Below are positions 9,103 through 18,606 of a DNA stretch of 64,000 nt, piece by piece; position 1 is the first letter of the stretch; every line of letters starts with the position of its first letter. The position numbers were made by a program, and so were the translations under genes. The stretch comes from Candidatus Heimdallarchaeota archaeon. GTDB lineage: Archaea > Asgardarchaeota > Heimdallarchaeia > Heimdallarchaeales > Heimdallarchaeaceae. A model generated the notes under the pieces. It had not been told where the DNA came from. It made no database searches and saw only the letters and a program-made list of their open reading frames with translations. Where the stretch lies: the NCBI GenBank assembly GCA_016840095.1, contig JAEOSZ010000031.1, positions 62,001 through 126,000 of the forward strand, read 5' to 3'.

Positions 9103-10023
9103 ATGGCAAATGAGATAACTGTAACTTTTCTTGGAACATCTTCAGCTCCTCCCCAATTATCTAGAAAACAAAGTGCAACAGTGGTGAAATACAAGAGTCA
9201 TACCCTATTATATGATGTTGGAGAAGCAACGCAATACCAAATGATAAAACACAAAATCAAGTTTACAAAATTGACAATTATTCTAACTCATCTTCATTCT
9301 GACCATACATTGGGCTTGATGGGACTACTTACGACAAGGAATTTTAGAAATATTAAAACTCCGATAACAATAATAGGTCCCGAATGGACTTCCAAGTTCA
9401 TTTCTCTCTTATTCTTTGCATATAGATTCAAACCTGATTTTGAGATTACCATCATTGAAACTTCTGGAGGAATAGTTCTAGAAAATAAGGATTTTACTTT
9501 GGAATCATTTCCATTAAGCCACTCAGATACTAGTTTTGGCTACAATCTTGTTACAAAACCCAAAATCGGCAGATTCAATATTAATAAAGCAGTTAAACTC
9601 GGTATACCAAAAGGAGAATTGTGGAAGAAACTTCAAAACGGAAATTCGATAGAAATTGATGAAAAAACAATCCACCCATCAGCTGTTCTAGATGAAGTTG
9701 AGGATGATAGTATGAAAATCACAATTACAGGAGATACACCATTCGATGAAACAACAATAGAGCATGCTCAAAATGCTAATCTGTTAATTCATGATGCGAC
9801 TTACCCTTCCTATGAAGAAGAAAGAGCAAAAAAATATCTCCATTCTACTTGTGTAGATGCAGCAGAAGTTGCTAAAAAAGCTAAGGTTAAACGATTAATT
9901 ATGACACATATTTCTGAACTTCACAAAGACTTAGATGAATCATTGAGAGATGCTCAAGAAATCTTTTCAAACTGTGAATTTGCTGAAGATGGACTAAAGA
10001 TTAAATTGAAATTTAAAGACTAA
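9103..10023 (+). CDS. rnz: Ribonuclease Z (tRNA 3'-end endonuclease)
   Basis: This 306-residue metallo-beta-lactamase-fold protein has the motif THLHSDHTLGL (HxHxDH), the later metal-binding residues in SHSDTSFGY, TGDTP and HDATYP, and a final THIS. These together are typical of RNase Z, which cuts the 3' trailer from pre-tRNA. The length matches the short-form enzyme. It ends by overlapping the convergent UPF0201 gene by 11 bases. Confidence 0.9.
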   Translation: MANEITVTFLGTSSAPPQLSRKQSATVVKYKSHTLLYDVGEATQYQMIKHKIKFTKLTIILTHLHSDHTLGLMGLLTTRNFRNIKTPITIIGPEWTSKFISLLFFAYRFKPDFEITIIETSGGIVLENKDFTLESFPLSHSDTSFGYNLVTKPKIGRFNINKAVKLGIPKGELWKKLQNGNSIEIDEKTIHPSAVLDEVEDDSMKITITGDTPFDETTIEHAQNANLLIHDATYPSYEEERAKKYLHSTCVDAAEVAKKAKVKRLIMTHISELHKDLDESLRDAQEIFSNCEFAEDGLKIKLKFKD

Positions 10024-10462
10024 AAATCTCTGAAAATTTCCTAGGTTGAATTTCTTTGCCATCCTCTGTTTTTGGTGCAAACCAATCCTTGAATTCATAA
10101 GAATTTTCTGCTTTTATTATCAATTGAACGTTTCCTAACGGGGATGAAGAATCTTCAGTAATGAAAGCAATTTTGTTTACAAAAAGTGCTTGTTTATGTA
10201 AGTTAATGACTAATGAATCTAAAGTAGTATCATAAGATATACATTTTCTAACAGAATCTAAAATTCCATTTCTTCGAATATAATTGAACAACCTTTCTAG
10301 AGTTTTCATTGGAATATTATCTGCAATAAGATAGGTTATATTGTCTTCCGCAATTTGCTTGATTTCAGGAAGTTCCTCAACTAAATTTTCAAAGCATACT
10401 AGTACTTTGTCTTCTTCTTCTGTAGGATAGAGAGGGACTCGCAAGCTTACTTTAAGTTGCAT
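10013..10462 (-). CDS. UPF0201 family protein
   Basis: The 149-residue soluble protein matches the archaeal UPF0201 family (COG1325, sometimes called a predicted exosome-linked protein). The recognisable parts are the N-terminal strand LKVSLRVPLYPTE, the helix with LERLFNYIRR and the later segment SPLGNVQLIIKA. It starts four bases after the UPF0200 gene, the conserved partnership seen in other archaea. The function is unproven; an RNA-related role is suggested by family context and by the tRNA genes around it. Confidence 0.8.
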   Translation of the reverse strand: MQLKVSLRVPLYPTEEEDKVLVCFENLVEELPEIKQIAEDNITYLIADNIPMKTLERLFNYIRRNGILDSVRKCISYDTTLDSLVINLHKQALFVNKIAFITEDSSSPLGNVQLIIKAENSYEFKDWFAPKTEDGKEIQPRKFSEIFSL

Positions 10463-10466
10463 TACT

Positions 10467-11048
10467 TCACCTTGTTTCTAACTCTTCAAGAAGGCTTAAT
10501 GATTGTTTTCTAAAAGATTCTATGGTACTGTTATTTGGAATAACATAATTTGAGAAAGCAATAGTCTCACCAAGACCAAGTTTTAGTTCACTATCATCTC
10601 TTAATCGAAAATCTTCCTCTGTCTGAGGAGCATCTTTTCTACCTCTTATCTTAAGACGTTCATATCTTAGGATTGGATCTACATGAATTGCTACAATAAT
10701 AAAATCATTATTGAGATGTTCTTTGAAGTGAGATACTTCTGCTTGACTTCTAATTCCATCAATAATTATTTTGTAAAAACCTTGTTGCTTTAACTTCAAT
10801 ATAGCAGTACATGTTAAATGAGCTACAGCAGTTTCTCCGAGTTCTTCTCTTAATTTGAGCATATATTTTCTGCTCATTTCAGGAGTTGGTTCAAATCCTT
10901 CCTCTACTACTTTTGCTCTAACAACATCTCCCATAACAACAGTATGATAACCAAGTTCTTCTGCAAAATTTGCAAACTCACTTTTACCAGAACCTGGCAT
11001 TCCAGTTACACCAATAATAGTTGTTTTAGGTTTTGTCATTAAGTTCAT
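10467..11048 (-). CDS. UPF0200-type P-loop nucleotide kinase-like protein
   Basis: The 193-residue P-loop protein has Walker A GMPGSGKS near the N-terminus. The body resembles dephospho-CoA kinase and adenylate-kinase-like NMP kinases, including LRYERLKIRGRKDAP in the lid and IDGIRS in the core. This matches archaeal UPF0200. The substrate is not known. It forms an operon with the UPF0201 gene. The ATG at 11048 has a TATA-like ttttaatta about 25 bp upstream; an ATG three codons later is possible. Confidence 0.8.
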   Translation of the reverse strand: MNLMTKPKTTIIGVTGMPGSGKSEFANFAEELGYHTVVMGDVVRAKVVEEGFEPTPEMSRKYMLKLREELGETAVAHLTCTAILKLKQQGFYKIIIDGIRSQAEVSHFKEHLNNDFIIVAIHVDPILRYERLKIRGRKDAPQTEEDFRLRDDSELKLGLGETIAFSNYVIPNNSTIESFRKQSLSLLEELETR

Positions 11049-11112
11049 TGTGAGTAGATTTAATGTAATTAAAAATGTTGTTAAAGCAAATTAATTTGAT
11101 AAATGCAACAAA

Positions 11113-11122
11113 ACATATAAAA
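11113..11122 (+). promoter_or_regulatory. TATA box of the thpR-cca operon
   Basis: The sequence acatataaaa lies 24-30 bp before two in-frame ATGs at 11140 and 11146. This makes the upstream ATG at 11122 unlikely as the start. Confidence 0.5.
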
Positions 11123-11145
11123 TGATAGTAAACTACAACATGCAA

Positions 11146-11712
11146 ATGGTTCGAGCTTTCATATCAATAGATTTCAAAGATGAGAAAATCTTGAAGGGAG
11201 TTCTAGAAATACAGCAGCAAATTAGGAATTCAAATGCAGCTATTAGGTTAGTAAATCCTGAGATATTACATATAACATTGGAATTCATTGGTGAAATTAC
11301 TGATGAACAAGTTTCAGTATTATCTGACATGCTATCAAAAATCGAATTTAAAAGCTTAAAACTTGAAGTAAACGAACCAGGAGTGCTTCCAAATGAGAAG
11401 TACGTTAGAGTTGTATATTGCGAAGTCAACGGAGATATAGAAAGATTGAAAGAAATACAAAAAGAAATCAGAAATAACCTCAGAAAGCTAGGATTTAGAG
11501 TAGATTCAAGGACTTTCAAACCTCATCTTACGATAGGGCGAGTTAAATCTCCAAAGAATAAAGAAGAATTGATTAAGGTTATAAAGAACCTATCTGAATA
11601 CAGATGTGGAGTGCAAGAAATTAGCTCAATTACTCTAAAAAAATCTGAACTAAAACCTGAAGGACCAGCGTATTCAGTTCTATATAAGGTAGATGCAATA
11701 GACAAAAGGTGA
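11146..11712 (+). CDS. thpR: RNA 2',3'-cyclic phosphodiesterase (ThpR/LigT, 2H family)
   Basis: This 2H phosphoesterase has both active-site tetrapeptides: HITL in LHITLEFIGE and HLTI in PHLTIGRVK. The family opens 2',3'-cyclic phosphates to 2'-phosphates on RNA. The start at 11146 gives the usual MVRAFISID N-terminus, with 11140 as a close alternative; both suit the TATA box upstream. The CCA-enzyme homologue begins five bases after its stop, a pairing common in archaea. Confidence 0.88.
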   Translation: MVRAFISIDFKDEKILKGVLEIQQQIRNSNAAIRLVNPEILHITLEFIGEITDEQVSVLSDMLSKIEFKSLKLEVNEPGVLPNEKYVRVVYCEVNGDIERLKEIQKEIRNNLRKLGFRVDSRTFKPHLTIGRVKSPKNKEELIKVIKNLSEYRCGVQEISSITLKKSELKPEGPAYSVLYKVDAIDKR

Positions 11713-11716
11713 TTTC

Positions 11717-13204
11717 ATGAGCGAAGAAAATCCTAAGGATCTTTCGAAAGAAATTGAAACAAAAGTGCTAGAAGTAATTCAAGTTCAATGGGAACAACAT
11801 GAGAGAGTTAGAGAAATTATTTCGATTCTCAGAGAAAAGATACAAATGGATTTAGGCTCCTTAGGTTATGTTGGAAGAGTTGAAACTCAAGGTTCTTTTG
11901 TTAGGAAAACTTACCTTAGTGAGGATGATACCTTCGATTTACTACTTATCTTACAGAGATCAGATAAACCAAAAGTGCATCAAATTCTTGATGCCTTAGA
12001 AAAGAGGTTAAAGAAAGATAGAATCAATAAAGATCCAATCACAATTACAAAGCATACAGGAAAAATACCTTATCTTAGAATAGTTGCTGGTGATGAGTTG
12101 GTCAATCTCTTTGTAGGGTTTGAGATAACTCCTGGTGAAGATAATATTTCAATTTTTGATTATTTACCCATGCACTCTCAATATCTAATTACACACATGA
12201 AAGAAGAAGATAGGAATGAAGTCCTTCTTTTGAAGAAATTTCTGAAAACTATAGGCGTGTATAGACATGAAGTTGGATCTATAGGTTTTAATGGATATCT
12301 CTGTGAATTGCTCATTTTGTTCTATGGAACTTTTCAGAAAACAATTGATGCAATAGGAAAATGGAGAGCAAGAACAATTATCGATTTAAAAAAGAACTTG
12401 GAAAAATCTGAGGATGTAGATCTTTTAACAAGCGAAATGCTGTTGAAATATTACCCGCTTTATGTGCCAGATCCACTAAATCCAAAAGATAATGTTGCTG
12501 CTGATGTGTCTATTGATCAGTTTACTTCAGTAATAGCTGCAGCAAATACATACAAATTTGATCCTAAAATCAGTTTCTTTGAAGATCTATTATGCGAGAT
12601 TCCTACATATTCAGATCTTATGAGAAAAATTATTCATTCAGGGAGACAATTAGTAGTTTTAGCAACTAAACGAAACTTCCAAGAATCAGAAATATGCTGG
12701 CAAAAAGCAATGTCAATGAAGAATGCTTTCCAAGGTGAATTATTTAATAATAATTATATTTTGGAAAGGTCAAAAACATTTGTTTCTGATGAGTATTATG
12801 GTTTATTTCTATCATTAATGGATGTCAATCCGCAAATCTCAATAAGAAAAGAAGGTCCTTTAATCACCTCAGATGAATCAATAAAATTCTTACAACAATA
12901 TACCAAACATGTTGATGTAGTTTCTGGACCGTTTATAGATAATGATAGATGGGTAATTCATTTTACAAAGAAAGGACAAAATGTATTCGAATTCCTAGAA
13001 AACTTAGTGAAAAAGAATACTTTCATGTTGAATGTTGATTCATTTCTAAAAATTGAGATTAAAGAAAAATTGAAGATTTTTGGTGCAGATGAAAAATTAA
13101 GAGAAATATATGAAACAGATGGTTCTTTTGCAGAATACATGTTTTTATTCATAGAGCGAAAACCACTATGGATTTGCAACCTAAAAGAAAATGAAGAAAT
13201 ATGA
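11717..13204 (+). CDS. Archaeal CCA-adding enzyme homologue with altered catalytic carboxylates
   Basis: The 495-residue protein aligns by eye with the archaeal class I CCA-adding enzyme over its length: the GS motif (GSFVRKT, residues 59-65), the GFNGYLCELL helix, the VPDPLNPKDNVAA segment and the C-terminal FIDNDRW tail region. The catalytic carboxylates are Glu59, Asp61 and Asp110 in the Archaeoglobus fulgidus enzyme. Here they appear as Thr72, Asp74 and Asn130, so two of three are lost. It may no longer add nucleotides, or it may use other residues; RNA binding should persist. It lies in an operon with thpR. If it is inactive, a second CCA enzyme or encoded CCA ends would be needed. Confidence 0.8.
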   Translation: MSEENPKDLSKEIETKVLEVIQVQWEQHERVREIISILREKIQMDLGSLGYVGRVETQGSFVRKTYLSEDDTFDLLLILQRSDKPKVHQILDALEKRLKKDRINKDPITITKHTGKIPYLRIVAGDELVNLFVGFEITPGEDNISIFDYLPMHSQYLITHMKEEDRNEVLLLKKFLKTIGVYRHEVGSIGFNGYLCELLILFYGTFQKTIDAIGKWRARTIIDLKKNLEKSEDVDLLTSEMLLKYYPLYVPDPLNPKDNVAADVSIDQFTSVIAAANTYKFDPKISFFEDLLCEIPTYSDLMRKIIHSGRQLVVLATKRNFQESEICWQKAMSMKNAFQGELFNNNYILERSKTFVSDEYYGLFLSLMDVNPQISIRKEGPLITSDESIKFLQQYTKHVDVVSGPFIDNDRWVIHFTKKGQNVFEFLENLVKKNTFMLNVDSFLKIEIKEKLKIFGADEKLREIYETDGSFAEYMFLFIERKPLWICNLKENEEI

Positions 13205-13220
13205 AAAAAAGTAAAAGAAA

Positions 13221-14714
13221 TTATTTTTTGAATTTCTTTCTATAAATTACTGCAACAATTGGTGCAACTGCTAGAGTTATGAACAATGCATCTGATAAGC
13301 CAAATCCTAGAGTAAAAGTATTACTACCACCAGGGTTTGTTGTAGGTTCTTCACCTTGTATTAAGAGTTTTATAGCATGAACGATGAAATGTGGTTTGCC
13401 ATCGATATCTTTTAGTTCAAAGTAGTTTGGACCATACATTGAATCATCAGAAGCTAAAGAAGTAATAAAGATTGTATCTCCAACACTGTAATCACTGTCT
13501 CGTCCAAGTGTGTCTCCCGAAGCTAAAGGTTTAGAAAATTCAACATGATGATAACCAGAAACATATGTGTAGTTTGCTTGACCATCATTAGTTCCACCTT
13601 CATCCACATCATTTGTAGGTTCTCCTTCATATAGGAAAGCATCAGTGTATCCATACTCGTTAATCATAATGAAGTCTGTACCATATGTGTCGTTAAGCAT
13701 ATCAAGTGATTTTCCTAAAACAAATCCTAAGAAATCTTCACTTGTAGCATAATCATCATACACTTTGAAATGTATGTAGAAATTCACTCCATCATGGAAG
13801 AGTTTTATTTGAGCATCTACAGTATTCATAGGATCGAAAGTTCCATCACTATAATTTTGGAATGAAAGTGTGATATCATATTGTGTAGCATCAGCCCATG
13901 CAGGTTCATCTGCAATTCCATCATAAACAATAGTTCCAGTCAAGAAAGGAGCTTGGTAAGTTTCACCTTCAACCCATAAGAATCCACGATCATCATCATT
14001 AGTACCAAAATCAAGTTCATCTCCACTGTCATGACCAATACTCAATCGAATATATCTGAAATCAACTTCAGTGATTGTTCCATAGTTTGCTGGATCAGAG
14101 GAAGGATACACATTTACCCATACAGTAAATTCTACAGCTATAGCTTCTCCATATTCTAAGTCAATGTCTTTCCCAGTTTCATCACCTGATTGAATATACT
14201 TTGCGAATTCAAAGTATGTGCCATTATCTCCTTGGTAATTCAAAGATGCAAATACATCATGTGTTCCAAAGATGTCTCCATCAACTTGAGGAGTAGTTAC
14301 CATATCGTCAGGTTCAGGAAAAGCCATATCATAATATGCTGGACCACTATATGCATCCATAAGCACACCATCATTTTGTCCTTCTTGTCCGAAGAAATGA
14401 ACTTGCATGGCTTTAACATGACCCACTTGATCTGGTATATATGCATAGAAGAACAGGTAAGAATTATTATATGCAAACTTGAAATTTACATTGACAAAAC
14501 TAGAAGGATTTCCAAACTCATAAGCATCAATCATACTAAGTGTTGGATTTGTCCAGTCTGCTATACTTCCATCTAAAACAATACCATCATCATAAGGAGC
14601 TATTACAGCTAAAGCTGCAGGTGGTGTGTCTCCAGAGCCTGCATTCAGCATATTAACACCCATAAAGGTTAAACCAATAATTAATAATAGACCTAACATA
14701 GTTGTTTTCTTCAA
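13221..14714 (-). CDS. Surface-anchored protein with two CBM9/DOMON-like domains
   Basis: The 497-residue protein has a signal peptide at the N-terminus and ends in a hydrophobic segment followed by YRKKFKK, so it should be exported and held by its C-terminus. Two beta-rich domains of about 200 residues each begin with the CBM9-like pattern (GIVLDGSIADW and TIVYDGIADEPAW). The residues between are rich in Asp, Gly and aromatics. Related domains bind sugars or heme in other proteins; the ligand here is unknown. Translation seems to start at TTG 14714 (the MKKTT form), with ATG 14699 as alternative. A TAGTATACTA palindrome lies about 30 bp upstream. Confidence 0.7.
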   Translation of the reverse strand: MKKTTMLGLLLIIGLTFMGVNMLNAGSGDTPPAALAVIAPYDDGIVLDGSIADWTNPTLSMIDAYEFGNPSSFVNVNFKFAYNNSYLFFYAYIPDQVGHVKAMQVHFFGQEGQNDGVLMDAYSGPAYYDMAFPEPDDMVTTPQVDGDIFGTHDVFASLNYQGDNGTYFEFAKYIQSGDETGKDIDLEYGEAIAVEFTVWVNVYPSSDPANYGTITEVDFRYIRLSIGHDSGDELDFGTNDDDRGFLWVEGETYQAPFLTGTIVYDGIADEPAWADATQYDITLSFQNYSDGTFDPMNTVDAQIKLFHDGVNFYIHFKVYDDYATSEDFLGFVLGKSLDMLNDTYGTDFIMINEYGYTDAFLYEGEPTNDVDEGGTNDGQANYTYVSGYHHVEFSKPLASGDTLGRDSDYSVGDTIFITSLASDDSMYGPNYFELKDIDGKPHFIVHAIKLLIQGEEPTTNPGGSNTFTLGFGLSDALFITLAVAPIVAVIYRKKFKK

Positions 14715-14860
14715 ATTTATGAACCCCCATAAATTTTCTTAGTATACTATAGTGATTCTTTCTTTAAATAGGATATGTTTGAGGAAACTAGAAAGAGAAG
14801 AGTTCGAAAAAACTAGAAGCATTAATTACATCCTCTGAAAATAGAGAATTCTTTTTTTGT

Positions 14861-14873
14861 GCTTATATATTAA
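14861..14873 (+). promoter_or_regulatory. TATA box of the Mre11-like gene
   Basis: The sequence gcttatatattaa is centred about 26 bp before the ATG at 14893, as expected for a leaderless archaeal mRNA. Confidence 0.5.
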
Positions 14874-14892
14874 TTTCTGTTTCTTGAAATAG

Positions 14893-15870
14893 ATGAGAAT
14901 TGTTGCTACAGCTGATTCGCACTTTGGTTATGAATATGGAAGAAGTTCTGTAGCAAAAAAAGAATCAATTCAAAGAATGAATCAGGCTTTTGAGAATATC
15001 TTAAATGAAGCAATCTCTTTACAAGCAGATTTAGTGCTTCATGGGGGAGATGTATTCAATAGATCTTCCCCAAAAAAAGAAGTAATAGAACAAGCATATG
15101 ATATTATAGATAGATTTGCAGAAGAAGATATTCCACTAGTGATAATACCAGGTAATCATGATAAATCTGTTCTTCCTGAGTCTCTAGTAAATCATCTCAA
15201 TAAACATATACACTTTTTAAATAAATTTTCATTGCTTGACTTCTCTGAGATTTCAATCTTATCCTTTCCTTTTGTTTCAGGAGATCCTAAAATTATCTTT
15301 GAGAAAGCAATTAGGAAAGCTAAAGAAGAACCAAGTAAGAAGATAATTATTCTGTGTCATCAACTTTTTGATGGAGCTTCGTTTGGACCACATAATTATG
15401 TTTTCACAAATAGGTTAGATACCCTCAAAACAGATAAGCTACCAGACAATGTTCTATTTGTAGTTTCGGGACATATTCACAGATTCCAAAATATTCAAAA
15501 CGGGAGAGTATATTATACAGGATCAGTAGAAAGAACCAGCTTTATGGAGATAACAGAACCTAAAGGATACTTGTTAATTGAAATAGAAGGAGATTATCAT
15601 TGTGTTAGATTTTGCAAAACAGAGAGTGTTCCTATGGATGTAATTGAGTATGATATAGGTGAAATGGGATTGATATCTTCAGTAATTAATGAAGATGAAA
15701 TAAATAACAAATCAAGAACATTGCTTCGATTCACTGGGAGATCTTTAGATGCTAATGAGATTAAATTCTTATGGGCAAGATTTCCTGCAAAAGAGTATCC
15801 TCTTCTTAGATTTTCACCAAGAAATTCAGATATGGTTCTAAAAAAATTATATAATATTAAAAAAGAATGA
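14893..15870 (+). CDS. Mre11/SbcD-like metallophosphoesterase
   Basis: The 325-residue protein carries the calcineurin-type phosphoesterase motifs in order: ADSHFG, GGDVFN, PGNHDK, LCHQLFDG and SGHIHRF. Their spacing resembles the Mre11/SbcD DNA-repair nuclease family. The archaeal Mre11 partner Rad50 and the helicase HerA are not adjacent, so it may be a stand-alone homologue rather than the canonical double-strand-break enzyme. The C-terminal 100 residues form the small capping region. Confidence 0.8.
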   Translation: MRIVATADSHFGYEYGRSSVAKKESIQRMNQAFENILNEAISLQADLVLHGGDVFNRSSPKKEVIEQAYDIIDRFAEEDIPLVIIPGNHDKSVLPESLVNHLNKHIHFLNKFSLLDFSEISILSFPFVSGDPKIIFEKAIRKAKEEPSKKIIILCHQLFDGASFGPHNYVFTNRLDTLKTDKLPDNVLFVVSGHIHRFQNIQNGRVYYTGSVERTSFMEITEPKGYLLIEIEGDYHCVRFCKTESVPMDVIEYDIGEMGLISSVINEDEINNKSRTLLRFTGRSLDANEIKFLWARFPAKEYPLLRFSPRNSDMVLKKLYNIKKE

Positions 15871-15872
15871 TA

Positions 15873-17243
15873 CTATTTCTTCATTCTTTTGCCAATAAAA
15901 ATTGGAATTACTAAAGCGATTAGTAGTATCCAGTAAGTTGGAAAACTTGTTTTAGTGAAGACAGCAGGATTCTTAAGAGGATAAGGGTCAACAGTATTAA
16001 ATGGACCATCTAGAGGATATTCAGACATTCTTCCTAAATTATCCCAATAGTTCCCCTCATTAGTATCTATATCATACCAAGTTGTGTTTAATCCTTCGTC
16101 AAATGCTTGACTCGTACCCTTTTTGTTATTTTTTATGAAATCATTATGATGGATAGTGTGATTGTAAGCCCGATATTCTTGTGTTTCAAAAAGAATGGTT
16201 AAGTTTAGAAAAATCGCATATAGTGTATTTTCATTAAAAATATTGTAACTATAACTTACAAAATATCCTATGGCTTTGATTCCATAGAAATTCTCGCTTA
16301 TCTCATTATAAGTGATGCTTATGTTACCTGTAGATTTATAGATCTCAATTCCATATATTGAATTATTAGTACAGGTGTTGTTTCTAAATGTAGAATTGTA
16401 ACAGGAAATTCCGATTCCTATTTCATTATTCGTACAATAATTATTTGAAATCTCACTATTATCAGACATTAGGAGCATTCCAATATCATTACCAATGCAG
16501 TTATTATCGAAAACCACCAAATCTGAACCATATAAAACTATACCACCCGCATTATATTTGATGATATTCTCTTTAATCACGCTCCCTGAAATACCAACAA
16601 GATCAATCGCTCGGTGACTATTGAATTCACATGTATTTTTCTCAACTAAATAGGCAGAGAAATTACTATAATAGATATTTGCAATTGCTATACCATAAGT
16701 GTTATTTGACACAATATTTGATGAGATGATTGCAGTGTACTTATCTTCAAGTAAAGGTTCTTCCCCTGTGATATTCTCAGGAGCTGGGACCTGTGGATAA
16801 TAATCTGTATAAACTATTCCAGTAGCGTTATTGTTTTTGACTATATTATTGACAATTTGTGCTGTACCCGGAACTATTCTGAGTATTCTAATACCTATCT
16901 TTTCAGCATCAACCTTGCAATTCCTTATTATGAAACTACTTGATGTAGAATTTATAGAAATTCCTACAGAAGATGATGTATTAATATCTAGATTTTCAAT
17001 CAAATATGGCTCTTCAGGGGTTCCTAAACCCGAAAATCCATAATCTGAAAAGTTATCATCTGAACTAATCAGAATAGGTCCACTAGAAACTAAAGAATCA
17101 AGGTTGAATGTTTCAGTCTGATGGATTTGCCTAGCTTCTAATCCAATTTGTTCTAAAGAAAGAGTATAAGGAATAAAAACTGAGCTTAGGCAAATTACTA
17201 ATACCAAAGAAATTGATTTGATTCTTGTATAGGTTCTAATCAT
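15873..17243 (-). CDS. Exported parallel beta-helix (NosD-like) surface protein
   Basis: The 456-residue protein has an N-terminal hydrophobic signal and a C-terminal membrane segment followed by KRMKK, so it is probably displayed on the cell surface. The middle consists of repeated NN-rich turns (for example NNYCTNNEIGIGI and NNTCTNNSIYGIEI), the hallmark of right-handed beta-helix NosD/PbH1 repeats. Such folds often bind or cleave polysaccharides. No catalytic residues can be assigned, so the ligand is unknown. It is convergent with the Mre11-like gene. Confidence 0.75.
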   Translation of the reverse strand: MIRTYTRIKSISLVLVICLSSVFIPYTLSLEQIGLEARQIHQTETFNLDSLVSSGPILISSDDNFSDYGFSGLGTPEEPYLIENLDINTSSSVGISINSTSSSFIIRNCKVDAEKIGIRILRIVPGTAQIVNNIVKNNNATGIVYTDYYPQVPAPENITGEEPLLEDKYTAIISSNIVSNNTYGIAIANIYYSNFSAYLVEKNTCEFNSHRAIDLVGISGSVIKENIIKYNAGGIVLYGSDLVVFDNNCIGNDIGMLLMSDNSEISNNYCTNNEIGIGISCYNSTFRNNTCTNNSIYGIEIYKSTGNISITYNEISENFYGIKAIGYFVSYSYNIFNENTLYAIFLNLTILFETQEYRAYNHTIHHNDFIKNNKKGTSQAFDEGLNTTWYDIDTNEGNYWDNLGRMSEYPLDGPFNTVDPYPLKNPAVFTKTSFPTYWILLIALVIPIFIGKRMKK

Positions 17244-17318
17244 CTCAAATAACTAATTGTGTATGAGAGTTAATAAGTATATCAGTTTAGAACTGCTGTC
17301 TATAGTTTCTTGAACACT

Positions 17319-17329
17319 TTTTTATAGTT
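17319..17329 (+). promoter_or_regulatory. TATA box that supports a GTG start
   Basis: The sequence tttttatagtt is centred about 24 bp before the GTG at 17348, supporting that codon as a leaderless start. Confidence 0.45.
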
Positions 17330-17347
17330 TATTTCTTTTATGTTCTT

Positions 17348-18319
17348 GTGAGTTCAGATTCATTTCTTATTATAAATCCTAATTCTAAGTCTGGAAAGAC
17401 AGGTAAGAAGATAAAGAAATACCTCAAAATTATCAATGAATATTTGGGGGATATAGAGTATGAGCTTACAACAAAACCAAGAGAAGAAACGTTAATTGCA
17501 GAAAGAGTAGTAAAGGAAGGGTACAAAACGATACTTTCTCTGGGGGGAGATGGAACAGCAACTAATATTGGAGATGTTCTAGTAAAACACCCTGATACAA
17601 AGCTTGGCTATCTTTCATCTGGCTCAATGAATGATTGGGGGAGAACACATTCTATACCTACTAAATTTGAAGATTGTTTAGAAGTTATAATTGAAGGGTA
17701 TTCTGAAAGATTTCCTGGAATGAAATGCATAGGTGATAGAGAGCATTATGCTTTTGATCATGTAGATGGAGGTTTTGTAGCTGAAGCTGGGGCAGCAGCT
17801 TTAACAGAGGCAAAGTGGGTAAAAAATGGTTTTCTAAAATATGCTTATTTGGCTCTGAAATATGTAATTAAATTCAAGAACGTTCCTGTAGTTATGAAAA
17901 TAGATGATAAAGAACCTCTTGAAATAGATGATCTTTCAGCATCAGTTTTTGCTTTCAGTGAGTCAATGGCAGGATTCAAGATGCTTCCAGGAAATGATTA
18001 TTTGTCAAGAAAGAATAAAGACATAGGTATTGTCATAGCTCGAGGACTGAAAGGTTTGGGAAGAATAGGTTTGGTTCTTAAGACATCATCAGGAAAGCAC
18101 AGCAAAATGGAGGGTGTTTGGTTCAGTCGAGGAAGAAGAATCGAAGTAGAATCAGAGAGACCATTATCATGGGAAGCTGAAGGTGAAGTATTCAATGAAG
18201 ATGGTTTGAAAATAAGTGTTGAATATGTTGAAGACGCTCTGAATCTCATAGTTCCTAAGAACAGAAAATATAATGATACAGCTGAAGAGAAACTCTATAA
18301 GAGTAACTTTCCAAAATGA
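17348..18319 (+). CDS. Diacylglycerol/lipid kinase family protein (YegS/LCB5-like)
   Basis: The 323-residue protein has the NPNSKSGKTGK phosphate-binding loop near its start and the catalytic-domain signature SLGGDGTATNIG. Both are typical of the diacylglycerol, sphingosine and NAD kinase superfamily, in its lipid-kinase branch. A C-terminal beta-sandwich region ends with an AEGE motif that is also usual. It probably phosphorylates a membrane lipid, perhaps an archaeol precursor, but the substrate is not shown. The GTG start is supported by a TATA box. Confidence 0.82.
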   Translation: MSSDSFLIINPNSKSGKTGKKIKKYLKIINEYLGDIEYELTTKPREETLIAERVVKEGYKTILSLGGDGTATNIGDVLVKHPDTKLGYLSSGSMNDWGRTHSIPTKFEDCLEVIIEGYSERFPGMKCIGDREHYAFDHVDGGFVAEAGAAALTEAKWVKNGFLKYAYLALKYVIKFKNVPVVMKIDDKEPLEIDDLSASVFAFSESMAGFKMLPGNDYLSRKNKDIGIVIARGLKGLGRIGLVLKTSSGKHSKMEGVWFSRGRRIEVESERPLSWEAEGEVFNEDGLKISVEYVEDALNLIVPKNRKYNDTAEEKLYKSNFPK

Positions 18320-18341
18320 ATTTTATGAAAAAAAATTCCTT

Positions 18342-18581
18342 TTAATTATTTTTGCCTAAAACTATATCACCAACAAACATGATTGATTTAGGAATAAAGA
18401 TAGTTACAACAAACTGTAGAAAAATTATCACAACTGCACTAATTAAAATCCATTCCAAAGCCCCCATGTTCCAGTCATTACCAAATACAAAAACAGTAAA
18501 GAATCTAAAGATTAAATAGATTGGCAAATAAACTATGAAGAAGCTTCCATATATAGAAAAAAATTTTCTTTTTTCTACCAT
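18342..18581 (-). CDS. Small two-helix membrane protein
   Basis: The 79-residue protein has two hydrophobic segments (about residues 11-32 and 42-62), short basic N-terminal residues and no recognised motif. It lies 25 bases downstream of the GtrA gene on the same strand and is probably cotranscribed. Function unknown. Confidence 0.55.
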   Translation of the reverse strand: MVEKRKFFSIYGSFFIVYLPIYLIFRFFTVFVFGNDWNMGALEWILISAVVIIFLQFVVTIFIPKSIMFVGDIVLGKNN

Positions 18582-18606
18582 ACAATATAAAAAACACTAA
18601 AAGCAT

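Noticed and set aside
14190-14576. 128-codon plus-strand frame inside the CBM9-like gene
   Set aside because: It is antisense to a protein with a signal peptide and repeated domains; its composition (Ile/Cys-rich) is typical of a shadow frame.
14740-14749. TAGTATACTA palindrome shared with 44667-44676 as a possible common operator
   Set aside because: At 14740 it sits at promoter distance from the surface-protein start and may simply be its TATA region. Two A/T-rich 10-mers in 64 kb are too few to claim a regulon.
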